NCBI RefSeq assembly: GCF_004745425.1
Contig: NZ_PGGK01000003.1
Location: 62,001-126,000 of the forward strand
Direction: 5' to 3'
DNA length: 64,000 nt
DNA from: Methanolobus halotolerans
Lineage (GTDB): Archaea; Halobacteriota; Methanosarcinia; Methanosarcinales; Methanosarcinaceae
The position numbers and the translations under genes were made by a program. Below, in pieces: positions 53,896 to 62,746 of the stretch. Position 1 is the stretch's first letter. Each line of letters opens with the position of its first letter. The notes below the pieces were generated by a model. It made no database searches, had not been told where the DNA came from, and worked only from the letters and a program-made list of their open reading frames with translations.

Positions 53896-55923
53896 TCATA
53901 CGGGACAACCATCATAAGAACCTGCCTCTGTGTCCCCTCCCATATATCTTCTTAACTGGCACAGTCTCTCCGGTTTCCCGAGCACGATAAGCATATCCCC
54001 GGACAACAGTTGTGTATCACCTGCCGGATTCTCTATAATCTCCCCGTTTCTGCGGATGGCCAGTACTGTCGCACCATGCAGGTTCCTGAGATCTACATCC
54101 TTGAGGGTGCTTCCATGGAGAATACAATCCTCTTTGATTTTAAAAGAGGTGATATCCACCCCTGGCAGGTCATCTTTCAGGCTGAATACATCCTTTTTGC
54201 TTTCAATGGAATGCTGCCTCAACATGGAATAGCCGTTTGCACGTATCTCTTTTGTGAATGCGTAAATATCCTCTTCGGGTACGAGGTACTTTTTAAGAAG
54301 ACGGCTGAATATCTCCACCGATGTCTCGTATTCCTCAGGAATCACCTCGTCGGCACCCAGCTGACTGAGATTCCCTATCTCATTCATATATCGCGTCCTT
54401 GCAATGATATATATCCTGGGATTCATCCTTTTTGCAACATCTATTATTGATCTGGTGGCAATGAAGTCCGAGATACCGACCACGAGTACCCTGGCAGACT
54501 TTATGTTAGCGGAATCAAGTACCACTTCATGCGTTGCATCCCCATAGTATATCCTTTCTCCCTGCTTTCTTTCCTGGCGCACGGTCTCAGGATTTGTCTC
54601 TATGATCACATAAGGTATTCCAGCAGTCTTTGCAGCATTGGAGACTGTTTTTCCGTTGAAGCCGTAACCTATTATAATGAGATGATCGTGCAGCTCCTTA
54701 TCTTCTTCCGCAGGAGCCATGCTCTTTGAGTACAGACCATTGATAAATATAGGATTCTTTATCCTGTTCAGTATCTTACGTGAGAGGTCATGCGAGGAGG
54801 TCATCACAAAAGGAGTAGCGGCCATTGTGACAATCGAGACAGCAAGGAAAGTCTGGTACAGGCCACCATCAAGCAAGCCGTACTCCCGTCCGAAACTGGA
54901 AAGGATGAATGAGAACTCTCCAACCTGAGACAGTGTCAGCCCCGTTATGATCGTGGTTCTAAGAGGGTACCCCAGTATGAATGTAACAAGTCCGGATGTA
55001 ACCGATTTCAGGAAGATGACAACAGCTGCCAGTGCAAGCAGGACGGTGATGTTATCCAGGAAGAAAGTGACATCCATCAGCATTCCTATGGATACAAAGA
55101 AGAAACTGATGAAGACGTCCTTGAAAGGCATCATATTACCGATCGCCTGATGACTGTACTCAGACTCCGAGATGATCAGACCTGCCAGAAAAGCCCCAAG
55201 GGCCAGTGACAATCCTGCTTCGGCAGTAAGCCATGCTGTTCCAAATACCGTGAACAAGATCGTCAGAAGGAAAAGTTCCCTGTTCCGGGTCTTAGCGATC
55301 CTGAAAAGCAATGCAGGCATTATCCACCTTGCACTGACGATTACAAACAGCATGATCCCAATCCCTCTGAGCAGGAAGGTGGCAGCACTGTCACCCGACT
55401 CCGATGGCACGCCTGCCAGGATGGGGGTCAGCAGTATCATAGGAACAATGACAATGTCCTGGAAGATCAGTATGCCAAGTGAGATCTTACCGTAGGGAGT
55501 GTACATCTCCCCCTTTTCCTGAAGCAGTTTGAGCACAATGGCAGTACTGCTAAGGGATACCAGAAATCCAAGGAAAAGAGCAGTACTGGAGGTGTAACCC
55601 ATAAAAAGCGAAATGTAATAGACCAGTCCTGTAGTGATCACTACCTGCAGGCCTCCGCCCACCAGCACTAGCCTTTTGATGTCCCATAGTTCCTTGATGG
55701 ACATCTCAACCCCTATTGTGAACAGAAGCAGGATTATTCCTATTTCTGCAAGCATCTCTACCTGTTCTACCTCATTGATAATACCAAGCACATGAGGGCC
55801 TGCTATGATTCCCGTGACAAGGAAGCCAAGAACAGGAGATAGACGTATCCTGTGGAACACCAGCAGTATAAGTATGGATAGTCCGAAGATTATCTCAATG
55901 TCAGTGAACAGTGTAAGATCCAT
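53896..55923 (-). CDS. Kef-type CPA2 cation/proton antiporter with TrkA-N and TrkA-C domains
   Basis: A 675-residue membrane transporter. Residues 1-375 are the Na/H exchanger fold with about twelve helices ('VLGFLVTGIIAGPHVLGIIN', 'GVEMSIKELWDIKRLVLVGG', 'AGLSLALGAFLAGLIISESE'). Residues about 408-525 are a TrkA-N/RCK domain with the nucleotide loop 'HLIIIGYGFNGKTVSNAAK' and 'YYGDATHEVVLDSA'. Residues about 575-660 are TrkA-C ('DCILHGSTLKDVDLRNLHGA'). It probably exchanges potassium or sodium for protons under ligand control. It follows the PII-like gene by 143 bases on the same strand. Confidence 0.92.
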   Translation of the reverse strand: MDLTLFTDIEIIFGLSILILLVFHRIRLSPVLGFLVTGIIAGPHVLGIINEVEQVEMLAEIGIILLLFTIGVEMSIKELWDIKRLVLVGGGLQVVITTGLVYYISLFMGYTSSTALFLGFLVSLSSTAIVLKLLQEKGEMYTPYGKISLGILIFQDIVIVPMILLTPILAGVPSESGDSAATFLLRGIGIMLFVIVSARWIMPALLFRIAKTRNRELFLLTILFTVFGTAWLTAEAGLSLALGAFLAGLIISESEYSHQAIGNMMPFKDVFISFFFVSIGMLMDVTFFLDNITVLLALAAVVIFLKSVTSGLVTFILGYPLRTTIITGLTLSQVGEFSFILSSFGREYGLLDGGLYQTFLAVSIVTMAATPFVMTSSHDLSRKILNRIKNPIFINGLYSKSMAPAEEDKELHDHLIIIGYGFNGKTVSNAAKTAGIPYVIIETNPETVRQERKQGERIYYGDATHEVVLDSANIKSARVLVVGISDFIATRSIIDVAKRMNPRIYIIARTRYMNEIGNLSQLGADEVIPEEYETSVEIFSRLLKKYLVPEEDIYAFTKEIRANGYSMLRQHSIESKKDVFSLKDDLPGVDITSFKIKEDCILHGSTLKDVDLRNLHGATVLAIRRNGEIIENPAGDTQLLSGDMLIVLGKPERLCQLRRYMGGDTEAGSYDGCPV

Positions 55924-56066
55924 TTTTAACCACTTAATGATTATTGAGTCTATTTTTATCTAAAAGCCTTTTCAGCATAAACATACATTTCTGGAATGAT
56001 ACTCTCAAATCCTTTATTCCGTACAATGTTAATACCGGATCGGCCTCCGGCATCTGATGCCGAGAC

Positions 56067-56444
56067 CTAGGATCTGTCACTTTCCCCGGTGTCGTAGAGG
56101 TCACAATGCTGGTGCAGTTCGCAAAGAATATGGGCAGTACCAAATACTTTTTCGAGCGAGACTACAAATCCAAGCCCGCAACCAGGTTTGTCCAGACCCA
56201 CATCCTTGCTGATAGCCTCCACCATGGCATCCGCATTTGCAGATTCGGTTATCGTGAGCACTATTTCCTTTTCAGGCTCGATCAGCATGCCAAAAAGACG
56301 TTTGTCCTCATGTACACCCGTACCGCGTCCGAGAACTATTGTTCCCCCCTTTGCACCTGCTTTTTGGGATGCTTTTACCACTTCATCACCCCACCCTTTT
56401 TTAACTATTGTCACGATCAGTGCAAGCTCATATTCATTATACAT
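56067..56444 (-). CDS. PII-like signalling protein
   Basis: A 125-residue protein with a PII (GlnB-like) ferredoxin fold: 'ALIVTIVKKGWGDEVVKASQ', 'GAKGGTIVLGRGTG', 'EKEIVLTITESANADAMVEA' and a C-terminal 'GCGLGFVVSLEKVFG'. The T-loop is short and lacks the uridylylated tyrosine region of GlnB/GlnK, so this is one of the PII-like proteins that sense other small molecules (nucleotides, bicarbonate). The last 15 residues are a polar tail. It overlaps the DUF1538 gene by eight bases, so the two are translationally coupled and the protein likely gates the DUF1538 membrane partner, as GlnK does AmtB. Confidence 0.85.
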   Translation of the reverse strand: MYNEYELALIVTIVKKGWGDEVVKASQKAGAKGGTIVLGRGTGVHEDKRLFGMLIEPEKEIVLTITESANADAMVEAISKDVGLDKPGCGLGFVVSLEKVFGTAHILCELHQHCDLYDTGESDRS

Positions 56445-57171
56445 TATCCTTACCTCCTATATATCGCATATATACGCCTAAGATCAGTACAAAGATGATA
56501 GGTGCCAGTGCTATCAAAGCTATCATGCCGAACCCATCAATAACAGGGTCCCTTCCCTCCTGGGACGAAGCAACACCAACGGCCATAGACATGAGAAAAG
56601 TCACGGCCATAGGTCCTGTAGCCACTCCTCCTGAATCAAAGGCAATCGCTATGAAATCCTTATCAGAGAACCACATCAGTATAATGGCAAACAGGTAGCC
56701 CGGTATTATTATGTAAAGGAAAGGAATCCCGTAAACAAGTTTTGCCATTGCTATTGCTACAAAAGTTGCAACGCTTATGGACAAAGTGTACAGCATTAGC
56801 TTTGTCCTTATGTATCCGCTGGAAGATTTCTCTATCTGATAGCACAACACTCTCACAGCAGGTTCTGCATAGGTGGCCAGGAAACCAAGGACAAAGCCAA
56901 CTGGCATCAGTATCCATTTGTGTTCTATTTTCCCGAAAAATATACCTATTTCCAGCCCCACTGGAAAAAAACCATTGTAAACACCATACAGGAATAATAT
57001 CATCCCTATTGCTGTCATGGATATACCCAGAGAGAGCTTTACAAGCTGGGAAGAGGGAAATTTCAGATACAGGATCTGGAATATAACAAAAAATATCACA
57101 AGAGGCAGCAATGCTTCCGTAACCTCAAGAACGATCGCCAGCAGGTTCTGGCTGTGTTCCACACTACTCAT
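56437..57171 (-). CDS. DUF1538 membrane protein (second half)
   Basis: A 244-residue protein with about seven helices. 'YGVYNGFFPVGLEIGIFFGK', 'MPVGFVLGFLATYAEPAVRV' and 'AFDSGGVATGPMAVTFLMSM' are the conserved DUF1538 blocks; the second and third have the acidic-proline and glycine-rich breaks seen in transporters. The upstream gene encodes a paralogue with the same blocks, so the pair equals the two repeats of the fused DUF1538 proteins of bacteria and probably forms a heterodimer. Transport function and substrate are unknown. Confidence 0.85.
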   Translation of the reverse strand: MSSVEHSQNLLAIVLEVTEALLPLVIFFVIFQILYLKFPSSQLVKLSLGISMTAIGMILFLYGVYNGFFPVGLEIGIFFGKIEHKWILMPVGFVLGFLATYAEPAVRVLCYQIEKSSSGYIRTKLMLYTLSISVATFVAIAMAKLVYGIPFLYIIIPGYLFAIILMWFSDKDFIAIAFDSGGVATGPMAVTFLMSMAVGVASSQEGRDPVIDGFGMIALIALAPIIFVLILGVYMRYIGGKDNV

Positions 57172-57878
57172 GGTGCAAGCACTCCCATAAGCATCACGCT
57201 TATTATCGGACCTATGGAAGCCAGACCGATGAGCCCGAAACCTTCGGACAGTCCCGACTTCTCTCCAAGGACCGACACGACACCTATGCCAAGCGCAAGG
57301 ATAACAGGTACTGTCATTGGTCCTGTGGTCACACCCCCGGCATCATAGGCTATCGCAAGATACTCGGGTTTTGTTACAAAGGACAGTATGATGACAACCA
57401 GATATCCTACGGTCAGAAGGTACTTTATAGGCACTCCGTAAACTATCCTGAGCATGGAGACAGATACGAAAAATCCTACTCCAAAGGCAATTGAGAGTAT
57501 CAGTACGTCACGGGAAATACTATTCTCAGATACGGAATCGATCATCGAGCTCAGCACCCGTACATCAGGTTCGGCAATTGTAGCCATGAAAGAAAGTATA
57601 AAGGCTACCCCCACAATGAACACCAAAGAGTTATGTTTCGGAAGCTCGGAACCGATAGACTCACCGATGGGCAGCATTCCCAGTTTAACTCCCATAAGGA
57701 AAAAAACCATTCCTGTTATTACCAGTAAAGCTCCTGTGAAGAAAGAGAAGATCATACCAGAGTTCAGGCCAATGACCAGCATGATCAGGAGCACTGATAT
57801 TGTTAACGGTAATACCGCCTGGACCACCTCTTGGAACGTTTCTTTGAAATCCTGTATCATATAGTATCCTTTCTGCAC
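57168..57878 (-). CDS. DUF1538 membrane protein (first half)
   Basis: A 236-residue paralogue of the following gene: 'MGVKLGMLPIGESIGSELPK', 'GVAFILSFMATIAEPDVRVL' and 'AYDAGGVTTGPMTVPVILAL' align with its three blocks. Its stop overlaps the start of the second DUF1538 gene (ATGA). It heads a row of four minus-strand genes: DUF1538, DUF1538, PII-like, Kef antiporter. The N terminus is extended by an amphipathic segment ('MIQDFKETFQEVVQAV'). Confidence 0.85.
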   Translation of the reverse strand: MQKGYYMIQDFKETFQEVVQAVLPLTISVLLIMLVIGLNSGMIFSFFTGALLVITGMVFFLMGVKLGMLPIGESIGSELPKHNSLVFIVGVAFILSFMATIAEPDVRVLSSMIDSVSENSISRDVLILSIAFGVGFFVSVSMLRIVYGVPIKYLLTVGYLVVIILSFVTKPEYLAIAYDAGGVTTGPMTVPVILALGIGVVSVLGEKSGLSEGFGLIGLASIGPIISVMLMGVLAP

Positions 57879-58224
57879 CTGTGAATGTAATATCTTTAAA
57901 ACATGATTCTAAGAAAAGATTAGAACAATACTATAAGAGGTTTATCAACATGTAGGTATGTTGCCATCATACGCCTGAATAATGGAAATAGAGATCTACT
58001 GAAATGCTGTATAGTAAAAATCTGCTACCAGACAAATATTTGTGGAAGTGTAGAAAGAATCCTTAAAAACCACAAAGGATCAGAAAGGAAGTATCAGTAA
58101 AAGAATGAAAGGCACATGGATGATGTTTCTTAGAACCTTGATGTTCCTGGTTGATAGCTGTGGCAGTTGTTGACAATATGTGCCAAGTTATTTCAAATGC
58201 ATATGAAAAAAGGTAAAAGATAAT
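57879..58224. other. Gap with no recognisable gene
   Basis: This stretch lies between the hemD 3' end and the DUF1538 start. It should contain the promoter of the DUF1538 row. I see an AT-rich region at about 57890-57930 but no certain TATA box, gene or stable structure. Confidence 0.4.
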
Positions 58225-59040
58225 TCAGAGATGGCCCTTAGCATCTGTATAAGCCTGCATAGATGCCCTCAACAACTCCTCAAAAGTGAAGTTATCCGGT
58301 ATAACTCCGGATTTTACCCGATGCAGTCTGAGTGCATGTGCAGTCCCTTCGCCCATCGAAGCAACTATAGAGTTGTTCAGGACTTTGGGAATATCTTTGT
58401 CATAACCAAGCCTTTTAGCATGATCAAAGAAATTGTTAACAATGACGCAGTTAGTGAAGGCGAAAACATCGATATTTCCTTTCATTGCGGATTCGATTAG
58501 TTCTTTCTGTTCATCACCGTCCGGATCTATGAGATTGTACACAATAGTCTCAAAGACAGTGGCTCCGAAGTCCCGCAGACCTTCGATGAGCATTGATGAG
58601 CAGGCATAACCCCGGGCGATGTCCACGACAGCTCCTTCTACATTGTCACGCAGGTAATCGATAAGCCCTTCGGAGCTGTAATGGGAAGGCACCCCTTCTA
58701 CTTTCACACCGGTTTCTTCAAGTGCTTGTTTTGTCCCTGGTGAATTCGCTACCACGGATAGCCTGTTCAGTGCTTCGATGAACTGAGGCCTTATAGAATG
58801 AGGAACCTTGCGTAACGTGAAATCGATTCCACTGGCACTGTCAAAAATCACATAGTCGGTCTCCCCCTTCATGACCCTTGTAAAAAAACTGTCAAATCTC
58901 CCGTCCTTCATGTTATTCAGTACCACCATAGGAACAGCAAGGGGCTCAAAGCCCATTGAGCGCGCAAGTTCCACAGAATCCCGGATGTGAATCTCAGGTC
59001 TCATGATAGCAATTACAGGTATCTCTTTTTTGTTTGTCAT
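58225..59040 (-). CDS. hemD: Uroporphyrinogen-III synthase HemD
   Basis: Cyclises hydroxymethylbilane to uroporphyrinogen III, the branch point to siroheme, heme b, cobamides and F430. The 271 residues form the two-domain HemD fold: 'PVIAIMRPEIHIRDSVELAR', 'DYVIFDSASGIDFTL', 'NSPGTKQALEETGVKVEGVP' and 'VDVFAFTNCVIVNNFFDHAK', and near the end 'NSIVASMGEGTAHALRLHRV', which resembles the family's conserved 'IGPxTAxAL' segment. HemD sequences diverge strongly, so the call relies on fold-typical spacing. It lies 43 kb from the rest of the heme genes. Confidence 0.85.
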   Translation of the reverse strand: MTNKKEIPVIAIMRPEIHIRDSVELARSMGFEPLAVPMVVLNNMKDGRFDSFFTRVMKGETDYVIFDSASGIDFTLRKVPHSIRPQFIEALNRLSVVANSPGTKQALEETGVKVEGVPSHYSSEGLIDYLRDNVEGAVVDIARGYACSSMLIEGLRDFGATVFETIVYNLIDPDGDEQKELIESAMKGNIDVFAFTNCVIVNNFFDHAKRLGYDKDIPKVLNNSIVASMGEGTAHALRLHRVKSGVIPDNFTFEELLRASMQAYTDAKGHL

Positions 59041-59059
59041 AATCGGAAAGTCCTTTCAA

Positions 59060-59077
59060 CTGATCATTAATTATCAG
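59060..59077. promoter_or_regulatory. Inverted repeat upstream of hemD
   Basis: CTGAT-CATTAATT-ATCAG forms an 18-bp near-palindrome 20 bases upstream of the hemD start codon. It is close enough to act as an operator, but could equally be chance in AT-rich sequence. Confidence 0.3.
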
Positions 59078-59232
59078 CTTGTTAAGCTTGTATGCGAATC
59101 AATCGTTTTTAACCTTTTCTTTCTGTCGATCTCAACTTAAAGGCAAGGTCATTGGTATTGAAAAAGTGATAACATCAAAAGCAGCCATTATCCCCTGCAG
59201 TATATCGTTTCTGACTTTGTGACAGCAAGGGA

Positions 59233-59240
59233 TTTATACC
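59233..59240 (+). promoter_or_regulatory. Possible TATA box with a long leader (RG-rich zinc-ribbon gene)
   Basis: TTTATACC at 59233-59240 could start transcription near 59262, leaving a leader of about 300 bases. The leader contains CTTAATTGAG (59269-59278) complementary to CTCAATTAAG (59373-59382), a 5-bp stem near 59285, and CCCGGTT/AATCGGG near 59523-59538. Confidence 0.4.
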
Positions 59241-59569
59241 AAAAAAGCATAGGGAATTTTACGGTTAACTTAATTGAGGAGTGAAGAAGGGGTTACCCTT
59301 TTAGCTATTTCTTCCAGGTTAATTGTGAGCAAAGAAAATTGATCGTATAGATTCCAGGATAAATGTCCCAGTCTCAATTAAGTCCGTTCATGTGTCACAA
59401 GTTAATGTTTTTCCAGAGGAATAACTCTGTTGTTGCCTCAAAGATCTGTTTCGTTGTGCCAGGTACAGGATTGGAGAGCAGGTTTAGATCAAATTGAACG
59501 AGTCATGCGGCAATTTTCGAACCCGGTTAAATCGGGAACAGATACATAAACAAGCAAAGGAAATCAAAT

Positions 59570-59830
59570 ATGAGAGACGATAGAAGAGGCGGCAACGGCA
59601 GAAACGGTGGCTTCAGGCCAAGCGGTCCGAGAGGCAACCGTGAAGGAGGAGAAGGTGGCAGAGGTAGAGGCGGCGGTGGCGGATATAAGCCAAGAGGCCC
59701 CAGAGAGATGCACAAAGCAATATGTGCAGACTGCAACCAGGAAACTGAAGTACCGTTTCTCCCATCCGGCGACAGACCTGTTTACTGCAGGGAATGTTTC
59801 CAGAACCACAGACCACCAAAAAGATACTGA
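59570..59830 (+). CDS. RG-rich CxxC-x17-CxxC zinc-ribbon nucleic-acid-binding protein
   Basis: An 86-residue basic protein. Residues 1-45 are an Arg-Gly-rich disordered tail (RRGGNGRNGG and GGRGRGGGGG segments), like RGG boxes that bind RNA. Residues 46-80 form a zinc ribbon with 'AICADCNQETEVPFLPSG' and 'YCRECF'; this CxxC-x17-CxxC form is widespread as a small DNA- or RNA-binding domain in bacteria and archaea. Likely an RNA chaperone or a nucleoid protein. The ATG follows AAGGAAATCAAAT. The gene stands alone with a long leader and a strong terminator hairpin, suggesting post-transcriptional or cold-type regulation. Confidence 0.85.
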   Translation: MRDDRRGGNGRNGGFRPSGPRGNREGGEGGRGRGGGGGYKPRGPREMHKAICADCNQETEVPFLPSGDRPVYCRECFQNHRPPKRY

Positions 59831-59862
59831 TCACTTGTATCAGGTCCTGTGATCTTTAACGG

Positions 59863-59890
59863 GATGATATGGCAACAATACCATATCATC
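59863..59890 (+). terminator. Hairpin after the RG-rich zinc-ribbon gene
   Basis: GATGATATGG (59863-59872) pairs perfectly with CCATATCATC (59881-59890) around CAACAATA; the next bases are T-rich. Confidence 0.55.
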
Positions 59891-59964
59891 ACCAATTTCT
59901 TTCCCGCGTTTTTAAGTTTTAATGCATAAATAATTAAACGATCTGTGAAATCATTCTTACAGTA

Positions 59965-60984
59965 TTGGCATTTTTAATTATTGCATTGTGTTCGATAATT
60001 ATACATAGAATTATAACCAAAAAAAGTATTTATCGTAATCCATCATTCAAAATAATGATGAAACAAGTCATAATTGTTTTTATCTTCCTGGCACTTACTA
60101 TATTCTCCTGGTTCGCAGCTTCGATATACCAGATCCCATATCCGCAACAGATATATTCCACACTTCTCTGGTTAACTATAATTCATTTCTTTTTCAAGAT
60201 CATTCTGGAACGTGCTGTGATCAAAACGATTAGCGATTCAAAAACACGCTACGAGATAAGTAAGATCGTCTCTATTCTTTATGTTATAGTTCTCATACTG
60301 GCGCTGATCCGTATATGGATTGCTGATCCGCAGGTGCTTCTTGTATCATACGGGCTGGTAGCTGCCGGAATAACCGTTGCCCTGCAGGATTTTTTCAAGA
60401 ATTTCATGGGAGGGCTGATAATCCTTGTGTCCGGGACTTACAGAGTCGGTGACAGAATCGAGGTAAACTCCAAATTCGGAGATATAATAGACATCGGTAT
60501 TTTGAACACAACACTGTTCGAATTGCAGGAATGGGTGAACGCTGATCAGCCCACTGGACGAATAACAACCGTCCCCAACGGTTTTATCCTCAACAGCCAT
60601 ATCAATAATTACACAAAAGATAATCCTTTCATCTGGGATGAGATCCGTCTTCCTATCACATATGACAGTGACTGGAAAGACGCCAATAAAAGAATAATGA
60701 ACATTGTCAGGGAAGAGACCAGAGATCTGACAATAGCAGCACAGGAACAAAGGTCGGAGCTGAATAAGAAATACTACCTTTCCGATGGCATGAAAGGACC
60801 CGCAATATACCTGACAATGACTGATAACTGGATAGAACTTAACATCAGATACCTGACCTATGCAGGAGAGAGAAGGAATCTTCACGATAAACTGAGTCGT
60901 TTAATTCTTGAAGACATACAGAAGGATAGCAGGATAAAGATCGCTTCGGCTACAATGGACATAACAGTAACATCTGCAAATTAA
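59965..60984 (+). CDS. MscS-family mechanosensitive ion channel
   Basis: A 339-residue membrane protein. Three N-terminal helices, then the pore-lining segment 'LLVSYGLVAAGITVALQDFF' continuing 'KNFMGGLIILVSGTYRVGDR', the signature of MscS channels, then a beta domain ('TTLFELQEWVNADQPTGRIT', 'VPNGFILNSHINNYT') and a cytoplasmic vestibule. It opens under membrane tension to release solutes. The start is TTG at 59965 without a clear ribosome-binding site, perhaps leaderless, with TATA-like CATAAATAAT about 35 bases before; an ATG at 60055 would remove the first helix. It has no obvious operon partner. Confidence 0.9.
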   Translation: MAFLIIALCSIIIHRIITKKSIYRNPSFKIMMKQVIIVFIFLALTIFSWFAASIYQIPYPQQIYSTLLWLTIIHFFFKIILERAVIKTISDSKTRYEISKIVSILYVIVLILALIRIWIADPQVLLVSYGLVAAGITVALQDFFKNFMGGLIILVSGTYRVGDRIEVNSKFGDIIDIGILNTTLFELQEWVNADQPTGRITTVPNGFILNSHINNYTKDNPFIWDEIRLPITYDSDWKDANKRIMNIVREETRDLTIAAQEQRSELNKKYYLSDGMKGPAIYLTMTDNWIELNIRYLTYAGERRNLHDKLSRLILEDIQKDSRIKIASATMDITVTSAN

Positions 60985-61025
60985 AATCACACAAATATGA
61001 GACCAGGATGGAAAAAGCACCGGAA

Positions 61026-61682
61026 TCACGACATAAATTCCCACGCTTCTTTTATATGCATCGATCTCATCCCCAGCTCCTGCGGGGGAATAATATCATT
61101 TTCCAGTGTGTCTCCAAGACTTAGAAGCTGATGAGGCTCAAGACCCAGGCGTTCCATGGCGTACTTAAAGAGCCGATGGTCAGGTTTTTTATAACCCAGG
61201 TCCGATGAGAATACAATGAAATCAAAATGGTCGTACAGTCCCAGGAAACGCAACTCCTGCTCTGAGAACACGCGCTGCCCGTTGGACACAATGCACTTGG
61301 GCATGTAGAAGTGTTTAACGAGGACAGCAACACTTTCCTGAAAGATCTCGAGTTTGCGCAATGAAGCCGAGCGAAACACCTTAGATGTTTCAATACCAAG
61401 CTCAATGGTATTGATATCCCAAATGGAATTCTCACTGCAGATATCAGCGAATATCTCTTCTATTTTTATCTCGGGACATTTTTCATCGGATTGTGCCATT
61501 TTTGCTTTCACTTTCCTGAAATAGTTCTCTTTTAATGTATCCGGACCGATCTTAACACCATGATACTGTAGCCATTTGCTTACCGCATCGTATGTATAAG
61601 GACTGTTCTCATCGGTTTTAATATCGATGAGAGTACCATAACAATCAAAGATCAGGCCTTTTATCTGATTGTTTCCAGACAT
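61026..61682 (-). CDS. HAD-superfamily phosphatase
   Basis: A 218-residue haloacid dehalogenase-type hydrolase: motif I 'GLIFDCYGTLIDIKTDE' (DxYGT, as in the dehalogenase and phosphoglycolate groups), motif II 'KCIVSNGQRVFSEQELR', and motif III/IV 'VFSSDLGYKKPDHRLF' with 'LLSLGDTLENDIIPPQELG'. It overlaps the preceding kinase-like gene by 22 bases on the same strand, so the two may act on the same small molecule in opposite or successive steps. Substrate unknown. Confidence 0.88.
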   Translation of the reverse strand: MSGNNQIKGLIFDCYGTLIDIKTDENSPYTYDAVSKWLQYHGVKIGPDTLKENYFRKVKAKMAQSDEKCPEIKIEEIFADICSENSIWDINTIELGIETSKVFRSASLRKLEIFQESVAVLVKHFYMPKCIVSNGQRVFSEQELRFLGLYDHFDFIVFSSDLGYKKPDHRLFKYAMERLGLEPHQLLSLGDTLENDIIPPQELGMRSMHIKEAWEFMS

Positions 61683-62605
61683 TCTCCTGCCTCCTTCAGT
61701 AGATATTGATAATGTAAGGAATGGCCATGCAGACGTGCGATTCTCAGCAGGCCTACGCTCATGAAAAAAGGTAAAGCCCGGGTAAGCCTAGAAAAGTCCT
61801 CTTTATCCTTGCTGTATTCCCAGAGAAAATGGCCGATATAGGGTTCGGCTTTGATACCAGACCGCCTTTTTAGCTGGAAATAGTTTTTAAGTTCAGCACA
61901 AAACGTCCCGAGGTCCCGCACATTGTTGGCATGGTGCCAGCAACTCTCAAGATCAAGAGCATAAGGACCATTATCATGAAAAATGTAGTTTAGGGGTGAA
62001 ACATCCCTGTGGATCATGCATCCATGTTCCACATCGAGTACAGAACTGTACCACCATTTCCCAAGCAATTCATTGAACGCCTGTCGTGTGTGGGGATTAA
62101 GTGAAAGCTGATCCAGCACATGATGGAAATTAGCAAATTCCTTTTCTTTGTTATAGTGACAACGGGTATTTTCATGCAGGCTTCGAAGCAGATATGCAAG
62201 CGAGGTCAGCCTGTCAAACAGTTTATTGTCATGTTTGAGACACCACATCAAGGATCTGCCACTTATGTACTCAGTCACAAGTGCACAATTAAAACCTTCA
62301 TGTACAGCTATCGGTTTTGGAACATTGATAAACGAACCGGCTTTTTTTAGGTTATTATATTCATTCATCATTGCCTTGAATGCATCGTAACTCCTGTTTT
62401 TACCACGCGGTTCTGCAAAGAACTTCACGATAACACTGCATCCCTCACCCCTGAACTTGTATTTACAAACCGTATGCGAAGACCGATCATACTTGAAAAC
62501 ATCCGTCTCACAGTACTTGTTACTTATTCTGTCCCCGAGTATCTCCACAAGCCAATCCCTGAAAACGTCCCCAGGACCCAATGTGTTAACATAGTATTCC
62601 AACAC
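61661..62605 (-). CDS. Aminoglycoside-phosphotransferase-like small-molecule kinase
   Basis: A 314-residue protein of the APH/choline kinase fold. N-lobe residues 'CSVIVKFFAEPRG' include the ATP lysine; 'NLKKAGSFINVPKPIAVHEG' and 'ALVTEYISGRSLMWC' continue the lobe; the catalytic loop is 'HRDVSPLNYIFHDNGPYALD' (HxD...N) followed by Asp in 'LDLESCW'. All catalytic residues are present. It does not look like a resistance enzyme; it probably phosphorylates a metabolite, perhaps one dephosphorylated by the overlapping HAD gene. The start ATG at 62605 lacks an obvious Shine-Dalgarno sequence. Confidence 0.83.
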   Translation of the reverse strand: MLEYYVNTLGPGDVFRDWLVEILGDRISNKYCETDVFKYDRSSHTVCKYKFRGEGCSVIVKFFAEPRGKNRSYDAFKAMMNEYNNLKKAGSFINVPKPIAVHEGFNCALVTEYISGRSLMWCLKHDNKLFDRLTSLAYLLRSLHENTRCHYNKEKEFANFHHVLDQLSLNPHTRQAFNELLGKWWYSSVLDVEHGCMIHRDVSPLNYIFHDNGPYALDLESCWHHANNVRDLGTFCAELKNYFQLKRRSGIKAEPYIGHFLWEYSKDKEDFSRLTRALPFFMSVGLLRIARLHGHSLHYQYLLKEAGECLETIR

Positions 62606-62746
62606 AGGTCACATCCATGTTATATATTTGATGTATACGAATATATCTGTATTTGTATATGTGTAATTTTTCTCTAAAAAATCGTTTAAATGCAGATTCA
62701 AGGTTGATAAGTGAATTTAGCAATGACTGAGAGTTTACACCTTTTA

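Noticed and set aside
59510..59540. A GGGTTCGAA-like word on the minus strand, suggestive of a tRNA T-loop
   Set aside because: The flanking bases do not form a T stem, and no acceptor, D or anticodon arm can be placed around it.
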